Below, one piece after another: positions 25,501 to 35,979 of a stretch of 64,000 nucleotides of DNA. Origin of the DNA: Aplidium turbinatum (Eukaryota > Chordata > Ascidiacea > Aplousobranchia > Polyclinidae); the NCBI GenBank assembly GCA_918807975.1, contig OU964919.1, forward strand, positions 12,542,001 to 12,606,000, written 5' to 3'. Below the pieces are notes generated by a model. The model searched no databases, was not told where the DNA came from, and saw nothing but the letters and a program-made list of their open reading frames with translations. Position 1 is the stretch's first letter; every line of letters begins with the position of its first letter. A program made the position numbers and the translations under genes.

Positions 25501-28500
25501 ATGCAAAGCGAAAATATGCTTCCCGGAAAGTATTTTTTGCCTTCGTGCTCTTTTAACTCCTCAAGAAAAGTATTTTTGGTTATACTTGTACGCTGATACC
25601 TTCCGCGGGCCGCAGCGATACAGCGTGGCGGGCCGCATGCGGCCCGCGGGCCGCCATTTGGTGACCCCTGATCTAAAGCATGCGCAAATTAAGAATTACC
25701 GAAATGAAAAAGTGAACTTATTATTACTATCAGGTTTCGATCAAATAGGTTGAGTTTACTTTTATCAAACAGCATCTCAATTCAATTGAAATTGCAGTTT
25801 CATAGGGCTACAATTTTCATACTTTTTTATTTGTCCTAATCTGGCTATAGCCATTTGCAGTGTAACAACAGTATTTCACAAACAGCACCTTTGATTTATG
25901 GTTGAGGCAATGCCTACAAATTGCTGTTTATGTGACATTGTCAGTGACAAAGACCGTGTGCTTTCTTTTCACACTTTCCCACAAAACAAGGTACTGAGAA
26001 GAAAATGATCAAAGTTTTCTTCAAGTGTTCGAAAGTGGGATGGGCCATACAAAACTAGTCGTATATGTTCACTTCACCGAAGATGATTTTGTTAATACCA
26101 CTAAAGTAAAAATGCCTACAGGCATGTGTTGGAGTGTATACTACAAGGTGATGCTCTCGGAAGCAACAATCGGATTGTGATGCCGTCATGCATTGTTTGA
26201 CGAATCCGAAACAATTTTCCAGATCCAGATGGCCGTTGCACAGGATTTCAATGGCCAACTGAAGGCACATTATGAGAGAGAGAGAGAACTTTTATTTATT
26301 TTTGAATAGTGATGATGAATTAAATATGAATGATGATTCGTACGATTTCTTCATTTTTCACTTAAAGTATATTTTAGGTTTTGTAGGAATGTATCCAGTA
26401 CAGTTTTATTAAACTGCAAAAACAATAAATCTTCGAAAAAAGCAACCGCTTGTACCAACTCCAACCAAACTGTGATCCACCGGATCCACCAATTACATCT
26501 AGGAATCGTTTGTTTCATCCGTTGCTAACGACGTCCACTTAGGATGACGTAATACCACCAAAGTCGTCCCAGAGCAGTGAAATATGGAGTTTCGCCTGTG
26601 GTGGCGCTGCGGAGCAGTCGTTTGATTAAATTACGCCCTAACCAGTCGAGCTACGAGGTTAAGATTAAAAAGTTCGCTAAGTGTAATTCTGCGCTAGGAA
26701 ATGCTTTAAAAAGTTACTATACTTGGATCCCACCTGTCAGGGGCACTTTAAACCGACATAACTTGGCTACTTTTCAGACACGATTTTGATAGCAGCCCAT
26801 TTGTGTATAAGTTACACCTTGACTTGGTGAATAAACATTTGGAACAAAATTCTGCATCTTAAACTCGAATTAATGTGGTAGTACGACCAAGGTACATGAT
26901 GGGACACTGGGACAGTGTTGAATTTATGTACTTTACCTGCTTAAAAAAACGTTTTTTTTTGCACTGATTTCAACTTCTAGCGACGTTGAAACGATGCAGG
27001 AATTGCAAGTTTTGCAATTTAGAAATGTGAAAGTGCCATAAAAGTTTAGTGGATTCATGATAATTTTTATTTTTTATTCCAAGAATGTACCATCCTTCTC
27101 TGATTTCGATGTCTGGTGGATATACAACATTCTTTAAAAAATTGGACAAGACTTGGGAAACCTCAATTGTTCGTGTGCAACAAAAATTTGGTCTAAATTT
27201 TCTCAATGAAGCATTACTTTCAACCACTGCTTTGGCACAAGCAGCAAAGGTGATAGTTATTTTTTTACTTTTACATTTCTAACGCTTTCTGTGTCTTTAA
27301 ATTAGATGATAACCCAGACAGCAAAATTCGAGCTTTTTACGTTGATGCAACGACTGTAAACGTTAAATCAATGTAAAAATAACGGTTATTGCTGTCTGAA
27401 AAAATGCGGTTTAACCCTCATTGCTTTAAACAAGAAATTCTTAAAAAACCATGCTGGTACAATTTAAGGCATTGACTCGTGATAAATAATAATGTTGCAT
27501 AAATAATATAATAATGAGATAAATAATAGATAATAATGATAAAATAGATAAATAAGATAAATAATAATGTTGGGTGTTAGGTGGTCTCCTTTATGCACAC
27601 AAACTTTCAAAAGAAAGGACATCAATATCACGAAAGTTAAGTTTGACGACAGCAATTTGCATTTAAACAAATTGAATGAAAATTTTGACATAAACCTTGC
27701 TAGCATTGGACGTGTATGGATTAAATTGTGTTGCCAGGATAGAAGTGTTTCTTCAAGAGAGTACTGTACTTTGCCTTTTTTTCCATCAATATCATAACAT
27801 CAGTGAGGCGTTCTGAGTAATGTTTTCACAGTTCTGTTATTTTTATTCAGCGAAAAAAATCAGGTCCAACAATCACTCCACCAAGTTTCTCTATGGTAAA
27901 TGACACCACAGGAACACAGCAGCCATTTGCAAATATTTTATCTGACAAAATGGAAGTGCACGAAATCAAGTCATTTCGCATGGTAAGTTACCACGTACTT
28001 TCACTTTCAATAAACCACTCAGCTAACGCGGCGGACAATATTGTGATATGAGAATTAGTACCTCACTTTGGCAAGGCGTTGTTTTGCTGATGCGGTAACA
28101 GACTAGGCCAGTGGTTCTCAATCTTTTTTCTTTCGTGGCCTATTTTCGTTGAACAAAAATTCTTATGGCCTATTAATTATTTATGCAAGAAAAAAACTGC
28201 AAAATAGATTTAAAAACAAAAAACAGCAGAAAATGTTCCAAAACAGATTATACCGTGCATCAATGAGATGCGTGCTCCTGAACGTTATTGACCCACTTGT
28301 AGTTACAGTGGTTCTCATCATTAATGCCTTATTCCTTCTTTGAAAGACACAACTATTGTCAGTTTATCCCCGCAGTAATTCACGAAAAAAAATACTAAAA
28401 ACAGATCTGCACAAATTTCAGTAGGCTACCACTTTCAGTTTGGCTATGACTTGATTTTAATCTCAAAGTCAGTATTACATAATAAAGTGTTGTAAAAACT

Positions 28501-31500
28501 CCGCGTTGATCTAAAACTACATCAAATATAGTTATTACTATCTGAATCTTTAACAGCCTGTTTCACCTTTAACGGATCATCAGAAGGGTTTTATTCAAAC
28601 AGAATTTTTTCACACACAAATAGATTCTATTTGAATAAGACCCTTCTGATGATCCGTTAAAGGTGAAACATGCTGTTAAAGATTCAGATAGTAATAACTA
28701 TATTTGATTTAATTCGCTCTGCTTTTTTGCTTAGCATTGAGCACTTTTTGTAGTATTAATAGTTTTTATTGTTTTTGATCTAAAACTATGTGCTCAGTCA
28801 TAAATAAATTAACCATTTCAATAGATTATTGAGATAAATTTACATTTGATTTACATTTCTTCCCAATTCGTTTCAACACGATTAATCCTAACTTTAAGTT
28901 AAAAAATTCTCTTTACTGAGCCAAGTGGCTCCCTATAAGAACCACACTGTTGTAGTTGCTGAAAATCAACTTTCGTATATTATGCAACAAACGGCATTGA
29001 TTACATCACACCACCAAAATTATTATTTCAATAATTAGAATGGAAATTACCATTCTGCAGCAAATTACAGCAGCACCATTCATTGTTGCTACAATCAAAA
29101 CAACTAAACAAAACACACAAGTGTAAAATTAACTGTAGTAACAAAAATGAAAAAACTAAATTTTTCAATAGATCTATGGCCCACCTCAAAATCTTTCTAT
29201 GGCCCACCGGTTGAAAACCGCTGGACTTAACTATCAAACTCACGCCTACAAATTCAGAGACGGACACCCAGTCCAATAAGGACTGAGCGTGGAAGTAATA
29301 CGAAAGTGATGGAAGTATTTATCACCTAAGGATAACTTCTAAAACTCTATTCTTAACCATTGATTGTAACCACATTTGCAGTTGCTGGACAACTTCAGTA
29401 ATCTTCAATTGTCAAGCCAAGCATTCACACTTCTGCACTCTGTCACCTTGCAACACATTGTAGCTGTGACCCCTGATCGCACAGTCGCTCTTCGTCTCAG
29501 CTTCTGGCTTCATCATTGGTTGAATAAAGGTTCGTGAAACCATCGCGAAGTCTTTCATGTGGAGAACTTTTTTACTTAAAAACCGTTTGTATGATTGCCT
29601 CAGTTTGAACACTTGATCAGGGTTGATTATATGGTACCCAGTCAGTTGGTCGACAGGACAATTGGTCGACAGACAATTGGTCGACAAGACAGTTGGTCGA
29701 CAGAACGATTCATTTTAGGGTTAGGGTTAGTTAACTAACCTTAACCCTAACCTAACTGTAACTCTAACCCTAACCCTAAAATGAATCGTCGTCGACCTAA
29801 CGTCCTGTCGACCAACTGTCTTGTCGACCAAATGTCTATGACCAATCGACCGTGCACCGATTATATCAACAATTGTAGTACTTTTCGATTCCTTCCACCA
29901 CTTTTCAGTGTTCTAGAAGGTTACGGGAGTTCCTGCTGTTTCGGGATGAAGACTAAGATTCTTTAAAACAAAATGGATGTTGATGATGGGAATTACCATT
30001 TTAAATCTTTATCTCTGTCATCCTTTGCACTAATACAGAAAAGCAAGGCTTATAATTGGCTAGCCAGTTACTTGGCAAGTTTACGATGTTAGTGCACGAC
30101 ATCCATGAAAATAATCAAACAATGATTTATGTTTTTGTAGATTATGCAATTTCACTTAAAAAAATTACTTCTCTTATTACCGGTTAGAACTGGTTTCAAC
30201 GTGTGGAGAGACGAAAAGAGGTACTGAGCTTTTGCAAGTTGTCATACAGTTCAGTGGATTCATACAAGAATGTTTACCAGTAACCGAAGCATTTCTATTC
30301 AGGTAATCCTTGTGTAATTGATTGAGTTTCGCTTTTAGCAGCATGATCGTAGCAAGACAGATCGTATAAATCTACCTTGTGAAATCCTTGTGTAGTCACT
30401 AGTCATTACATTTTTTTATCATTAACTTATTTGGAATAAAAATGACCGTGTTGTGCTTGGTCTAGTTTCTCGATTTTATTGAGAATGAAAAGTTATACAA
30501 GGATCCTTCATTTACGATGCAAAAGAACTATTAAACATAACAAGTAAAAATCTGGCGAATTTTATTTACTTGGGCTTTTGAGTTGTTATTTGCTGACTGC
30601 AATGTCTTTTTTTTCAGATATCTTTTCACTTGGAATGGCTCTGACTACAGGAGTTATATTTTAAACCTTGTATCGAAACTAGGCATTACTTCTTTTCAAG
30701 GTACATTTGTTGATGCCATCATGCTGTGGTCAATGCTAATTTTGTTCTTCCAGAAAATAGCAGTGAAAACAGAGAGTTTAAACTTTAAATTGACTTCAGT
30801 ACTACTGCCAAAACAACTTTAACAGCTACTTTCGAATATGTTTTGTACATACAGTTTGTCGTACATCTTGTTTGAAAGCCGTTTCGGAATACAACAAAAG
30901 TTGACAGAATCGAAAATTTTTTTTTTTATACTTTATTTGTTTGCAACACGTCGTGTGAACGTATGACTTAAACCAACTTTATGCGTTATAAAATTCCGGC
31001 TTGGCGAAAGTGGCTTTAGCATGATCATGTTTTTCGTTTAGATCTGCACACATTTGTGCTTGTGCCATTGCGAAAACTCTGCACCCTTTCTTCTCACGTG
31101 TACTTCCAAGTAAGTCAAGAAAAACTGATTTCTGATATACATTCAGCTCGGCGAAGTTTTTTTCCACCCTTTTGTTTTGAAATGTACATTAAGTGTGGTC
31201 ATTAAACATAAAAGTTTTGATGATTTTAAAGGTGCAAACTTTGCACAGACTTATAAATTTACTGATTGAAACATTTATATTCATAAGTTTACTGATTCAT
31301 GTAAAAATGAGCTGTTCTTACACGTAACACGTTTGCAGAGCTTCCCACTTTTTGCGCATTTTCACCGAATTGGTAAGCCAGTGTTTCTCTGTGTAATCCT
31401 TCCAATTTTTTATTATAAATAATCAAGCTCTGATAACATTTACATGCGTTGCGTCTTTCCACTGTGTTCGTATTCTACTGATGTTTTTTGCAATTCACAG

Positions 31501-34500
31501 TGTTCTGTGTTGAACGCATTATCTGACCTGCTTAGCAATTACTTGACCATTGAGCGTCGACGTCAAGAAAAACTAATGAGCACTGCATCCACTCACGACT
31601 ATGACCCAGCAAGGTTGGGTGAAGTTTCATTTTAATACTGGCTTTGTTGCTGCAAGTAAATTTTAAACCAAAAAAAACAAAAATTAGCCTACTCGGTAGC
31701 TTAAGTTTGGTGCAATATAAGAATTTTATCTTTAATCCAAAATTTTTCTTATTTTAATTCGTTTTTCGAATTTCAAAACTTGATTTGAACCATTTTCTCG
31801 TGCAAGATAACTCATAGCTGGTTAACATCAAGTACCTTTTATCTTATAGTTTGATTCAATCTAACATATCGACTTTATATTGCTTGTGGTTTCAGATTTT
31901 CCGTTTATCCTCAAAAAACGCAAGTCGTTGGTGTCAACTCGGTTGTTATTCAGCTCATCCAGTTTGTCAACTTGATGTTTGTTGAAAGTGTTCAAACTGC
32001 CAAGAGCAACCTACTCGTGCTGCATTACATGTTGCGATTTCATGTCCAGGTAACTACCCAGCTACCAAAATCCGACCTCTTTACATTGATTCTACGTCTG
32101 TAGGCGTTGAATCAATGTAAAAAGAGGATTTTGCTGGCTAACTATACACTTAATCAACTTTCAAGGTTTTATCTTTTCTCCAGCTTCATTTATTCTTTTT
32201 GTCTATATAGCAGTCATTTAAATAGGACATTTTTTGTTGTTGTTGTAGATGCAATTGATGCTTAACAGAGTTGCTAAGATGTTTTTTGGTTTATTTCAGT
32301 TGCTTTCAGGTGATTCTTCCCGACCGTTTTCTGTCATGAACCTCATGCATAAAATTATCAAGTCTGCAAACTCTTCAACTTTTAAGGGTGACTTTGAAAT
32401 TTAATGCAAACAGTTTATCATTACCTTAACTGAGTTTGTTTAGGCAAGCAGTATATACTCCCGATACCATCAGGACATTGTGGTATTGCCGCCTAAGCAG
32501 TTGATTGTGGAAGCTCTCTTCTCACTAAGTGCTCCTTGTATTTCTTCTTTATGCCGCATACTACTCAAGTGAGCAAAATTTTCATTTCATCAACCCGGTG
32601 CATTGTGGAAAAATTATTCGCAGCTGATCATGCGTTACAACTGATTTACGTTTCAATGAATAATGCTGTGACAAAGAAAATATCGCAATTATCGGAGTTC
32701 TACTTTTCTTTATGCAACAGTGTTAATCATAGGCCTAACTATATTTTTACTCTCTCATTGTCTAATTTTTACTTTAATCTCTATAAATCTTTCTGTATGA
32801 CTGACTGCATGATAGGGAAACAGTACCATATGCGACATAATATTCAGATACACTCCACGCATCAACACGAAATTATACTTTCATGAGATGAACCTGAGAC
32901 TATTTTGACCAACGATGCTAAACTTATGCGTGCAATGCAACAAAATTATCGCGTTGGCTGTGCCGTGGCATGGGATAGGTCACGGCTGCTTCTAGTTTAA
33001 TCATACCATGATTTTTCAAGACTAAGCAACTAGCTCTCAAAAGGGTTCAAAGTATGACAACCTATACACATATTGTTTGTATTATCAGCCATTATTCTAG
33101 GGGTTTGAAGAAGCTACAACACCACACGGAACAATATGCCACAAAATTCCAGTCATGTGTTGTGGCTCCAGGAAGCAATGACCATTTCAGCCCATTAGAA
33201 TGTAACCTCACCTGTCACCAACTTACATTGTAACACTAACACGGCAGTGGCCATTGTTGGGTTATGGATAGGGGGTACCCTTCAGCCAGCTCTTATGACT
33301 CACAGGGTGTGCAACACACTACAGCTTCTTTTCAAGTAGACCCTGCCGGATGTTTACATGTTAGGCTACAGTATTACACAAAAACAATCCGCTTGTTGAA
33401 CATTAGTAGTTGCCAGTTACTTTAGTGCAGTGGATTTATGTTGATATCACTAACACTGTATTGTGAATAAGCTTATAAGCATTTTGTTAAAATATCAGTT
33501 TCTTTAACGTGAAATCTACGTTTGCTAGACCAGTAGACCTACATGGTGCATTGAAGTTGGATAGGAAATCTTACATTCTGCATCTTTTGATACTTAAATG
33601 AAGTTTCTACCATTTGTGTTCATTCGATATGTACGTTGGAGCTATTTATTACCCTGTGGAAAAATGAGGGGGTTTGAGCTACCTCTACAAATCAAATTTA
33701 TTTTAATTATTTTGCGTGTGATATTTTTTCACCACATGGAACACTTTAAATGTCTGGCACCAACAAAACTCCAAAGTGTTTTCAAGAACCATCCTTAAGT
33801 ACATGTGTCACTTCACTGCATTAAAACCTGGCCATGATACTGTATTAGTTCGGTAATATAATAAGTTGTTCCAAAATCTCAAATCGAACTTATGTTTCAG
33901 TCACAGATCTGCTTTATCAGAACTAGCCAGTACGGGAATAATTAACAGTTCAATGCAAGGCTCTGTCGAGACCTTAAACCAGTAAGTCAAAATAACTTAA
34001 TAATTATTTTCTTTTTTTGCGATATCTAGGCTGATGGCGGTGATTGGAAATTTAAATAAAGTAGACGAGAAGGCAAAGATACAAAAGCACGTCATTGTCT
34101 TTATGTGTGTTATTTCTATGGGTGCCGAACTGACGACCATTGTAACACAAATGTTTATTTAAGTCATAAGTAGAGTAGACAACGAGAAACAGACATTGCC
34201 GTCGGCTGCAGCGTGGGTCAGGTGTACGTCGGAAGGCGTACACCGATGCATAGCGCTCAAGTCCGCTTTCCCGCAATGCAGGATAAAGATATGACAAACA
34301 AACAGTTTAGTCTTTCGCTCTCACTGCTTGGACGCGCAGCCGTCATTTTGATTTAAATATTTTCTATTGTTAATTTCTACATATAATACAGTATTGCGCT
34401 CAGTTGAAAAACATTCTTTTGACAGATACTTGGTTGACGTTTATGACACTCTGTGGCGCCGAAGAGCCTTTGTTCCTAACTGCTCTCCCAATTCTGTTCT

Positions 34501-35979
34501 GTATCAAAACATAAAAATGGAAGATTTGATTCCAATATTGAGTCATCCGCGAGAACTAGCCCCATGCCGTATGTTTGCTGTCGACCGGTAAGCAACAGCA
34601 ATTTCTCCAAGCCTATGTTGTGTTGTTCATTTTAACAAGTGGATTTAAAGAAAGTATATTTTGAAATTATACATCAGTTCGTTGGTTGCGAATCTTGACA
34701 AAGCCTCTAAGTCTAAGTGATTATATTCTGGTAGTTTCGCATACTTGTAGCGGCATTTGACGCAAGCAGCGGTTGAGAACTATGTGGCACGAATTAGTGG
34801 TGCGATACTGATGCCTCATGGCAAAACAAGTGTCTATCGCTGTCAATTCTTGCTATACTCGACTGCTAAGAAATAGCACGGTTGGTGGAGTGCCAGTCTG
34901 GTAAATTGGTCATGTGTTGGTCCTGCACACCATACGGCAAAAACTTCTGTCATCACTTGCGTCGCCCAATAGATGGAACGCGCATATCGCGTTGCTGGTA
35001 CTCTACTATTGTGCGATGTCTTGCGACGTAACAACGCCTTGTAGCTCTGTTGGTAGATTGCCAGTCCGGTAAATTCAGGATTGTGGGTTGAAACAGCCGT
35101 GTTCATTTTCTCTTCAACTCTTCGAACGTGCGTGTTGCTGACTTGATTAGAAACGATAAATCGTTTCGAAATGTTTTCGTTACACACACTCGAACGAGCC
35201 TCATTCAATAGTTTGTTGTGATTGATTACAGACATCCTGCCTTGTTGATCTATTCTCAAAATTACTTGCGGATTTTAAACATGCATGAAAATGAAGCTGA
35301 TGTCGCTGAGGTGAGTCAAGGCATAACTGTTAACTGGGAAAAATTCTACAACTTCAATTTGGGTTTAAAAGGTATCAAGTAGCAGTTACCATTAATGTTT
35401 ATTTGAGATTAAAAAAGCATATACCTTTATTAGGTGGAATGGCAAAGTAACAATATTCCAACTTACAATTGCTACCCTTGTCAATGACTTATTGAATCAA
35501 TCTGCTCCGATCTGCCCAATAGTGCAGTAGGTTAAACGCCCGACTTTTGTGTGTGAAGAAACGGATGCACCCAAATTCGTACCCTGAAAAGATCGAGAGA
35601 AAAAGTTTAAAAAAAGCCGTAGTCGCTGATCGGAGTTTCTGCAAACAAACAAAAACTCTTAGCATCATTACCGGAGATTTTAAAATGTTTGCGGAAACTG
35701 CGATCACTGTGACTGCGATCAGCGACTTTGTTCTATTTTTTCTCGATCTTTTCAGTTTGTTTGCGGAAACTCCGATCAGCGACTTCGGCTTATTTTAATT
35801 TTTTCTCTCGATCTTTTCAGGGTACGAATTGGGTTACACCCACGTAAAGTTCTTGCATACTTTGTTCACTGAAATACCCTTTTTCCTTTCAGTTCGTTTT
35901 GGAAGAAAGCTTTATGGAGTTCTTGCAAAGTCGAGGTTTAGAAGATGTCGCTGCCTTTATAGAAACCTTGCGCAGTTAA
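4521..35979 (+). CDS. CENPI: Centromere protein I (CENP-I/Mis6), 18 exons
   Basis: CENP-I is a subunit of the constitutive centromere-associated network (CENP-H/I/K/M group) at the inner kinetochore. Exons, all GT-AG: 4521-4633, 9763-9839, 19313-19425, 20627-20789, 21503-21590, 27084-27249, 27851-27982, 29382-29529, 30188-30302, 30618-30700, 31341-31372, 31501-31613, 31896-32049, 32444-32568, 33901-33981, 34426-34587, 35232-35310, 35893-35979. Their summed length is 2031 nt and phases agree throughout, giving 676 residues (human, from memory, about 756). Recognisable blocks include FIRWLILVFDLISSKRKL and PHVCHLLFLLTRKRD (exon 4), QRRVGAQPHLCGLLSIYR (exon 5), YHPSLISMS (exon 6), LLDNFSNLQLSSQAF (exon 8), CSVLNALSDLLSNYL (exon 12) and HPALLIYSQNYL (exon 17), which align in order with vertebrate CENP-I. 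The 32-nt exon 11 is the least certain. Start is the first in-frame ATG in exon 1. Introns 1, 2 and 5 (5.1, 9.5, 5.5 kb) are swollen by transposons. Confidence 0.93.
5562..6930. mobile_element. hAT MITE of the cataggcgcctaagccg family, diverged copy
   Basis: The left end ataggcgcctaagccgtggg (about 5562) matches 16844. The stretch 6620-6930 matches 17000-17310, including the ~86-bp palindrome. The right TIR is not visible. Confidence 0.65.
6653..6738. repeat. ~86-bp palindrome, family member
   Basis: ccagacaacaaaaactgtca ... tgactgattttgttgcctgg around a catttttacattgatttaat core. Confidence 0.88.
6931..7083 (+). pseudogene. hAT transposase C-terminal (hATC) exon remnant
   Basis: Open frame of about 50 codons with the hATC core IPATSAPAERSFS and terminal LVFINTNL, ending at TAG 7081-7083. 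This domain mediates dimerisation in hAT transposases. The catalytic part is not in the window next to it. Confidence 0.8.
8100..8960. other. GC/GT-rich block inside the 4.7-kb hAT
   Basis: G-rich composition (gggtgggcttggggtggggg near 8207) unlike the AT-rich surroundings. Open frames are short and unrecognised. It may be captured DNA. Confidence 0.4.
9840..10639. other. CENPI intron 2, 5' part
   Basis: AT-rich open frames without domains; a G-run at 10325-10337. Nothing else recognised. Confidence 0.4.
10652..11011. mobile_element. Palindromic retroelement copy 1, 12-bp target duplication
   Basis: agagaataaaac flanks it (10640-10651, 11012-11023). The body is a large hairpin built on gatccgtttgaggtgaaaca with one extra tandem unit, followed by a unique end gctctgctttgcttttttgc... 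A 12-bp duplication here and a 14-bp one in copy 2 suit target-primed reverse transcription better than a DNA transposon. The core resembles a hammerhead ribozyme. Confidence 0.8.
11024..12182. other. CENPI intron 2, unassigned; CA/ATAAT-rich tract
   Basis: From about 11810 to 11970 a low-complexity tract of caactc and ataatc words. No domain in the 105-codon open frame at 11172. Confidence 0.4.
12183..12560 (-). pseudogene. LINE C-terminal fragment with zinc knuckle
   Basis: Frame 12539-12183 gives RKAWVTLNRIRCDVGCTGA and CVCGAVEQTMQHILHEC, a C-x-C...H...C knuckle typical of the end of many LINE ORF2 proteins. It is closely related in type to the fragment at 19500-19860. Upstream RT is absent. 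Confidence 0.75.
12605..12665 (+). repeat. Short GACGGATT minisatellite
   Basis: gacggattgacggattcgtg and similar words in a row. Too short to interpret further. Confidence 0.6.
12666..14457. other. CENPI intron 2, old repeats
   Basis: A half palindrome of the short family lies at 13505-13548, a weak LINE 3'-end match on the minus strand at 13680-13790 (CTCTCCATTCAACGG), and an AT-only palindrome at 14305-14348. No gene recognised. Confidence 0.4.
15252..16385. mobile_element. piggyBac-like element (TTAA target duplication) in the foldback arm
   Basis: TTAA stands at 15248-15251 and 16386-16389. The ends aggggtattaaaggaaaa and ttttcctttagtatgcct are inverted at 14 of 18 positions. Joining the outer flanks restores the arm sequence seen on the other side of the foldback, which proves insertion. 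No transposase frame is seen inside. Confidence 0.85.
16844..18088. mobile_element. hAT MITE (cataggcgcctaagccg) in the foldback arm
   Basis: attttaac flanks it (16836-16843, 18089-18096). TIRs are cataggcgcctaa plus a gtgggggc block. It contains an ~84-bp palindrome at 17034-17117. The open frame 17098-17520 has no recognised domain. Confidence 0.88.
17034..17117. repeat. ~84-bp palindrome, family member
   Basis: Same outer and inner arms as 6653-6738, sitting at the same place inside the related hAT MITE. Confidence 0.88.
19110..19182. mobile_element. Right-end relic of the tagagatgtaccgata hAT family
   Basis: Words aaagtattggtaaaa and attggtagttggtacatctc recall the end at 9270-9368. No left end nearby. 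Confidence 0.5.
19500..19960 (+). pseudogene. LINE C-terminal fragment with zinc knuckle, in CENPI intron 3
   Basis: Encodes QRQAWVRLNRLRTGVG and CECGAEEQTADHIINDC, then a stop at 19855 and a short 3' UTR-like stretch. It is open from CENPI exon 3 through to this stop. Confidence 0.8.
19968..20626. other. hAT-like end, then unassigned CENPI intron 3
   Basis: cagtggttctcaaccttttt near 19963 is a typical hAT terminus with no partner. A half of the short palindrome family is at 20497-20535. Nothing else recognised. Confidence 0.45.
21905..23339. mobile_element. hAT element, middle layer of the nest
   Basis: Perfect 8-bp duplication cccaatag (21897-21904, 23340-23347). Ends cagggttg and caaccctg with cccgggtttt subterminal blocks. 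Interrupted by 22322-22868. Confidence 0.9.
22322..22868. mobile_element. Small foldback (cggtgag ends), inner layer of the nest, G-rich core
   Basis: Flanks share atttgggc (22314-22321, 22869-22876), or up to 11 bp if ambiguous bases count. The ends are the same two types as in 14458-18819, in opposite order. Between the arms is a ~220-base run of ggggttttt-type words (22420-22640) with a shorter C-rich partner. Confidence 0.85.
24420..25240 (-). pseudogene. LINE reverse transcriptase C-terminal fragment
   Basis: The minus-strand frame has DDADIKRQVRSLYVAANQLR and YCMPMYGSQLWCNYK, the thumb and following region of a non-LTR reverse transcriptase. The frame resumes upstream of the U6 insertion (25150-25206). 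The A-rich end lies at about 24380-24420. It is 5'-truncated. Confidence 0.78.
25008..25113 (+). pseudogene. U6 snRNA retrocopy with A-rich tail and 12-bp target duplication
   Basis: Nearly full-length U6: gcttcggcagtagatatact, gaacgatacagagaaaatta, catggcccctgcgcaaggat, cgtgaagcgttccatattt, with few changes from animal U6. It is flanked by aacattttgcag (24997-25008 and 25138-25149) and followed by an A-rich tail, so it is a retroposed copy. No snRNA promoter elements were looked for beyond the duplication, and the site is LINE sequence, so it is probably not expressed. Confidence 0.93.
25910..26210 (+). pseudogene. THAP-domain fragment
   Basis: The frame from 25910 starts MPTNCCLCDIVSDKDRVLSF, like the first Cys pair of a THAP zinc finger. 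Another frame gives VHFTEDDFVN, like the Cys-x2-His-F...DDF end of the same domain. A frameshift lies between. It is likely a relic of a THAP transposase (P element or similar) or of a THAP gene. Confidence 0.6.
26275..27083. other. CENPI intron 5, 3' part
   Basis: A (ga)n run at 26276-26288 and a half of the taacgtcgctaaacgtt motif near 26970. No gene recognised. Confidence 0.4.
27315..27398. repeat. ~84-bp palindrome, family member
   Basis: cagacagcaaaa ... ttgctgtctg outer arms and tttttacgttgatgcaacg / cgttaaatcaatgtaaaaa inner arms make a near-perfect hairpin in CENPI intron 6. Confidence 0.85.
28109..29223. mobile_element. hAT element (cagtggttctcaatc ends) in CENPI intron 7
   Basis: Ends cagtggttctcaatctttt and ggttgaaaaccgctg are inverted; subterminal tatggcctatt / tatggcccacc words agree. 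Flanks gactaggc and gacttaac agree at 5 of 8 bases, so it is old. It hosts the palindromic retroelement 28520-28774. Confidence 0.8.
28520..28774. mobile_element. Palindromic retroelement copy 2, 14-bp target duplication
   Basis: ttgatctaaaacta flanks it (28506-28519, 28775-28788). It has the same ends and hairpin as copy 1 but one unit only. It lies inside the hAT element 28109-29223. Confidence 0.82.
29633..29858. mobile_element. Foldback MITE of TTGGTCGAC repeats with TTAGGG core
   Basis: Perfect 8-bp duplication gattatat (29625-29632, 29859-29866). Each arm has four TTGGTCGACa-type words; the apex is ttagggttagggttag facing its complement. It lies in CENPI intron 8. Confidence 0.9.
30979..31170 (-). 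other. 62-codon open frame in CENPI intron 10
   Basis: Reads FAELNVYQKSVFLDLLGSTR and on to LNEKHDHAKATFAKPEFYNA, then a stop. Residue use looks protein-like rather than AT noise, so it may be a fragment of a retrocopy. No family recognised. Confidence 0.3.
32058..32137. repeat. ~80-bp palindrome, family member
   Basis: Outer arms ccagctaccaaaatcc / ggattttgctgg and inner arms ctttacattgattctacg / cgttgaatcaatgtaaaaag. It lies in CENPI intron 13, right after exon 13. A taacta word on both sides may be a target duplication. Confidence 0.85.
32249..32404 (+). other. Open frame after a good acceptor in CENPI intron 13
   Basis: Preceded by a T-rich tract and AG (32247-32248), 51 codons then TAA. 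It is in phase 0 with exon 13. It reads MQLMLNRVAKMFFGLFQLLS and on to FSVMNLMHKIIKSANSS. It might be an alternative last exon of CENPI; no homology recognised. Confidence 0.35.
32569..33900. other. CENPI intron 14, nothing recognised
   Basis: A 116-codon open frame at 32536-32886 overlaps exon 14 and runs into the intron without a known domain. No repeat pair seen. Confidence 0.4.
34690..35231. repeat. CENPI intron 16: old dispersed repeat and tRNA-like SINE parts
   Basis: tctggtagtttcgcatacttg recurs at about 3563. A tRNA-like stretch at 35038-35098 has A-box TAGCTCTGTTGGTAGA and a B-box-like TGGGTTGAAAC, and a similar weaker piece is at 34874-34930. Confidence 0.5.
35562..35842. mobile_element. 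Short foldback MITE of the same family, in CENPI intron 17
   Basis: Arms ggatgcacccaaattcgtac... and ...gtacgaattgggttacaccc pair for about 90 bases, with inner gctgatcggagtttctgcaa and its inverted partner. No clear target duplication is visible. Confidence 0.75.

Larger units (their letters stand above)
23777..25670. mobile_element. hAT element hosting a LINE and a U6 retrocopy
   Basis: Perfect 8-bp duplication atctaaag (23769-23776, 25671-25678). Ends caggggtcaccaacctttt and ttggtgacccctg are inverted, with ggccgc-rich subterminal blocks. Confidence 0.93.
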
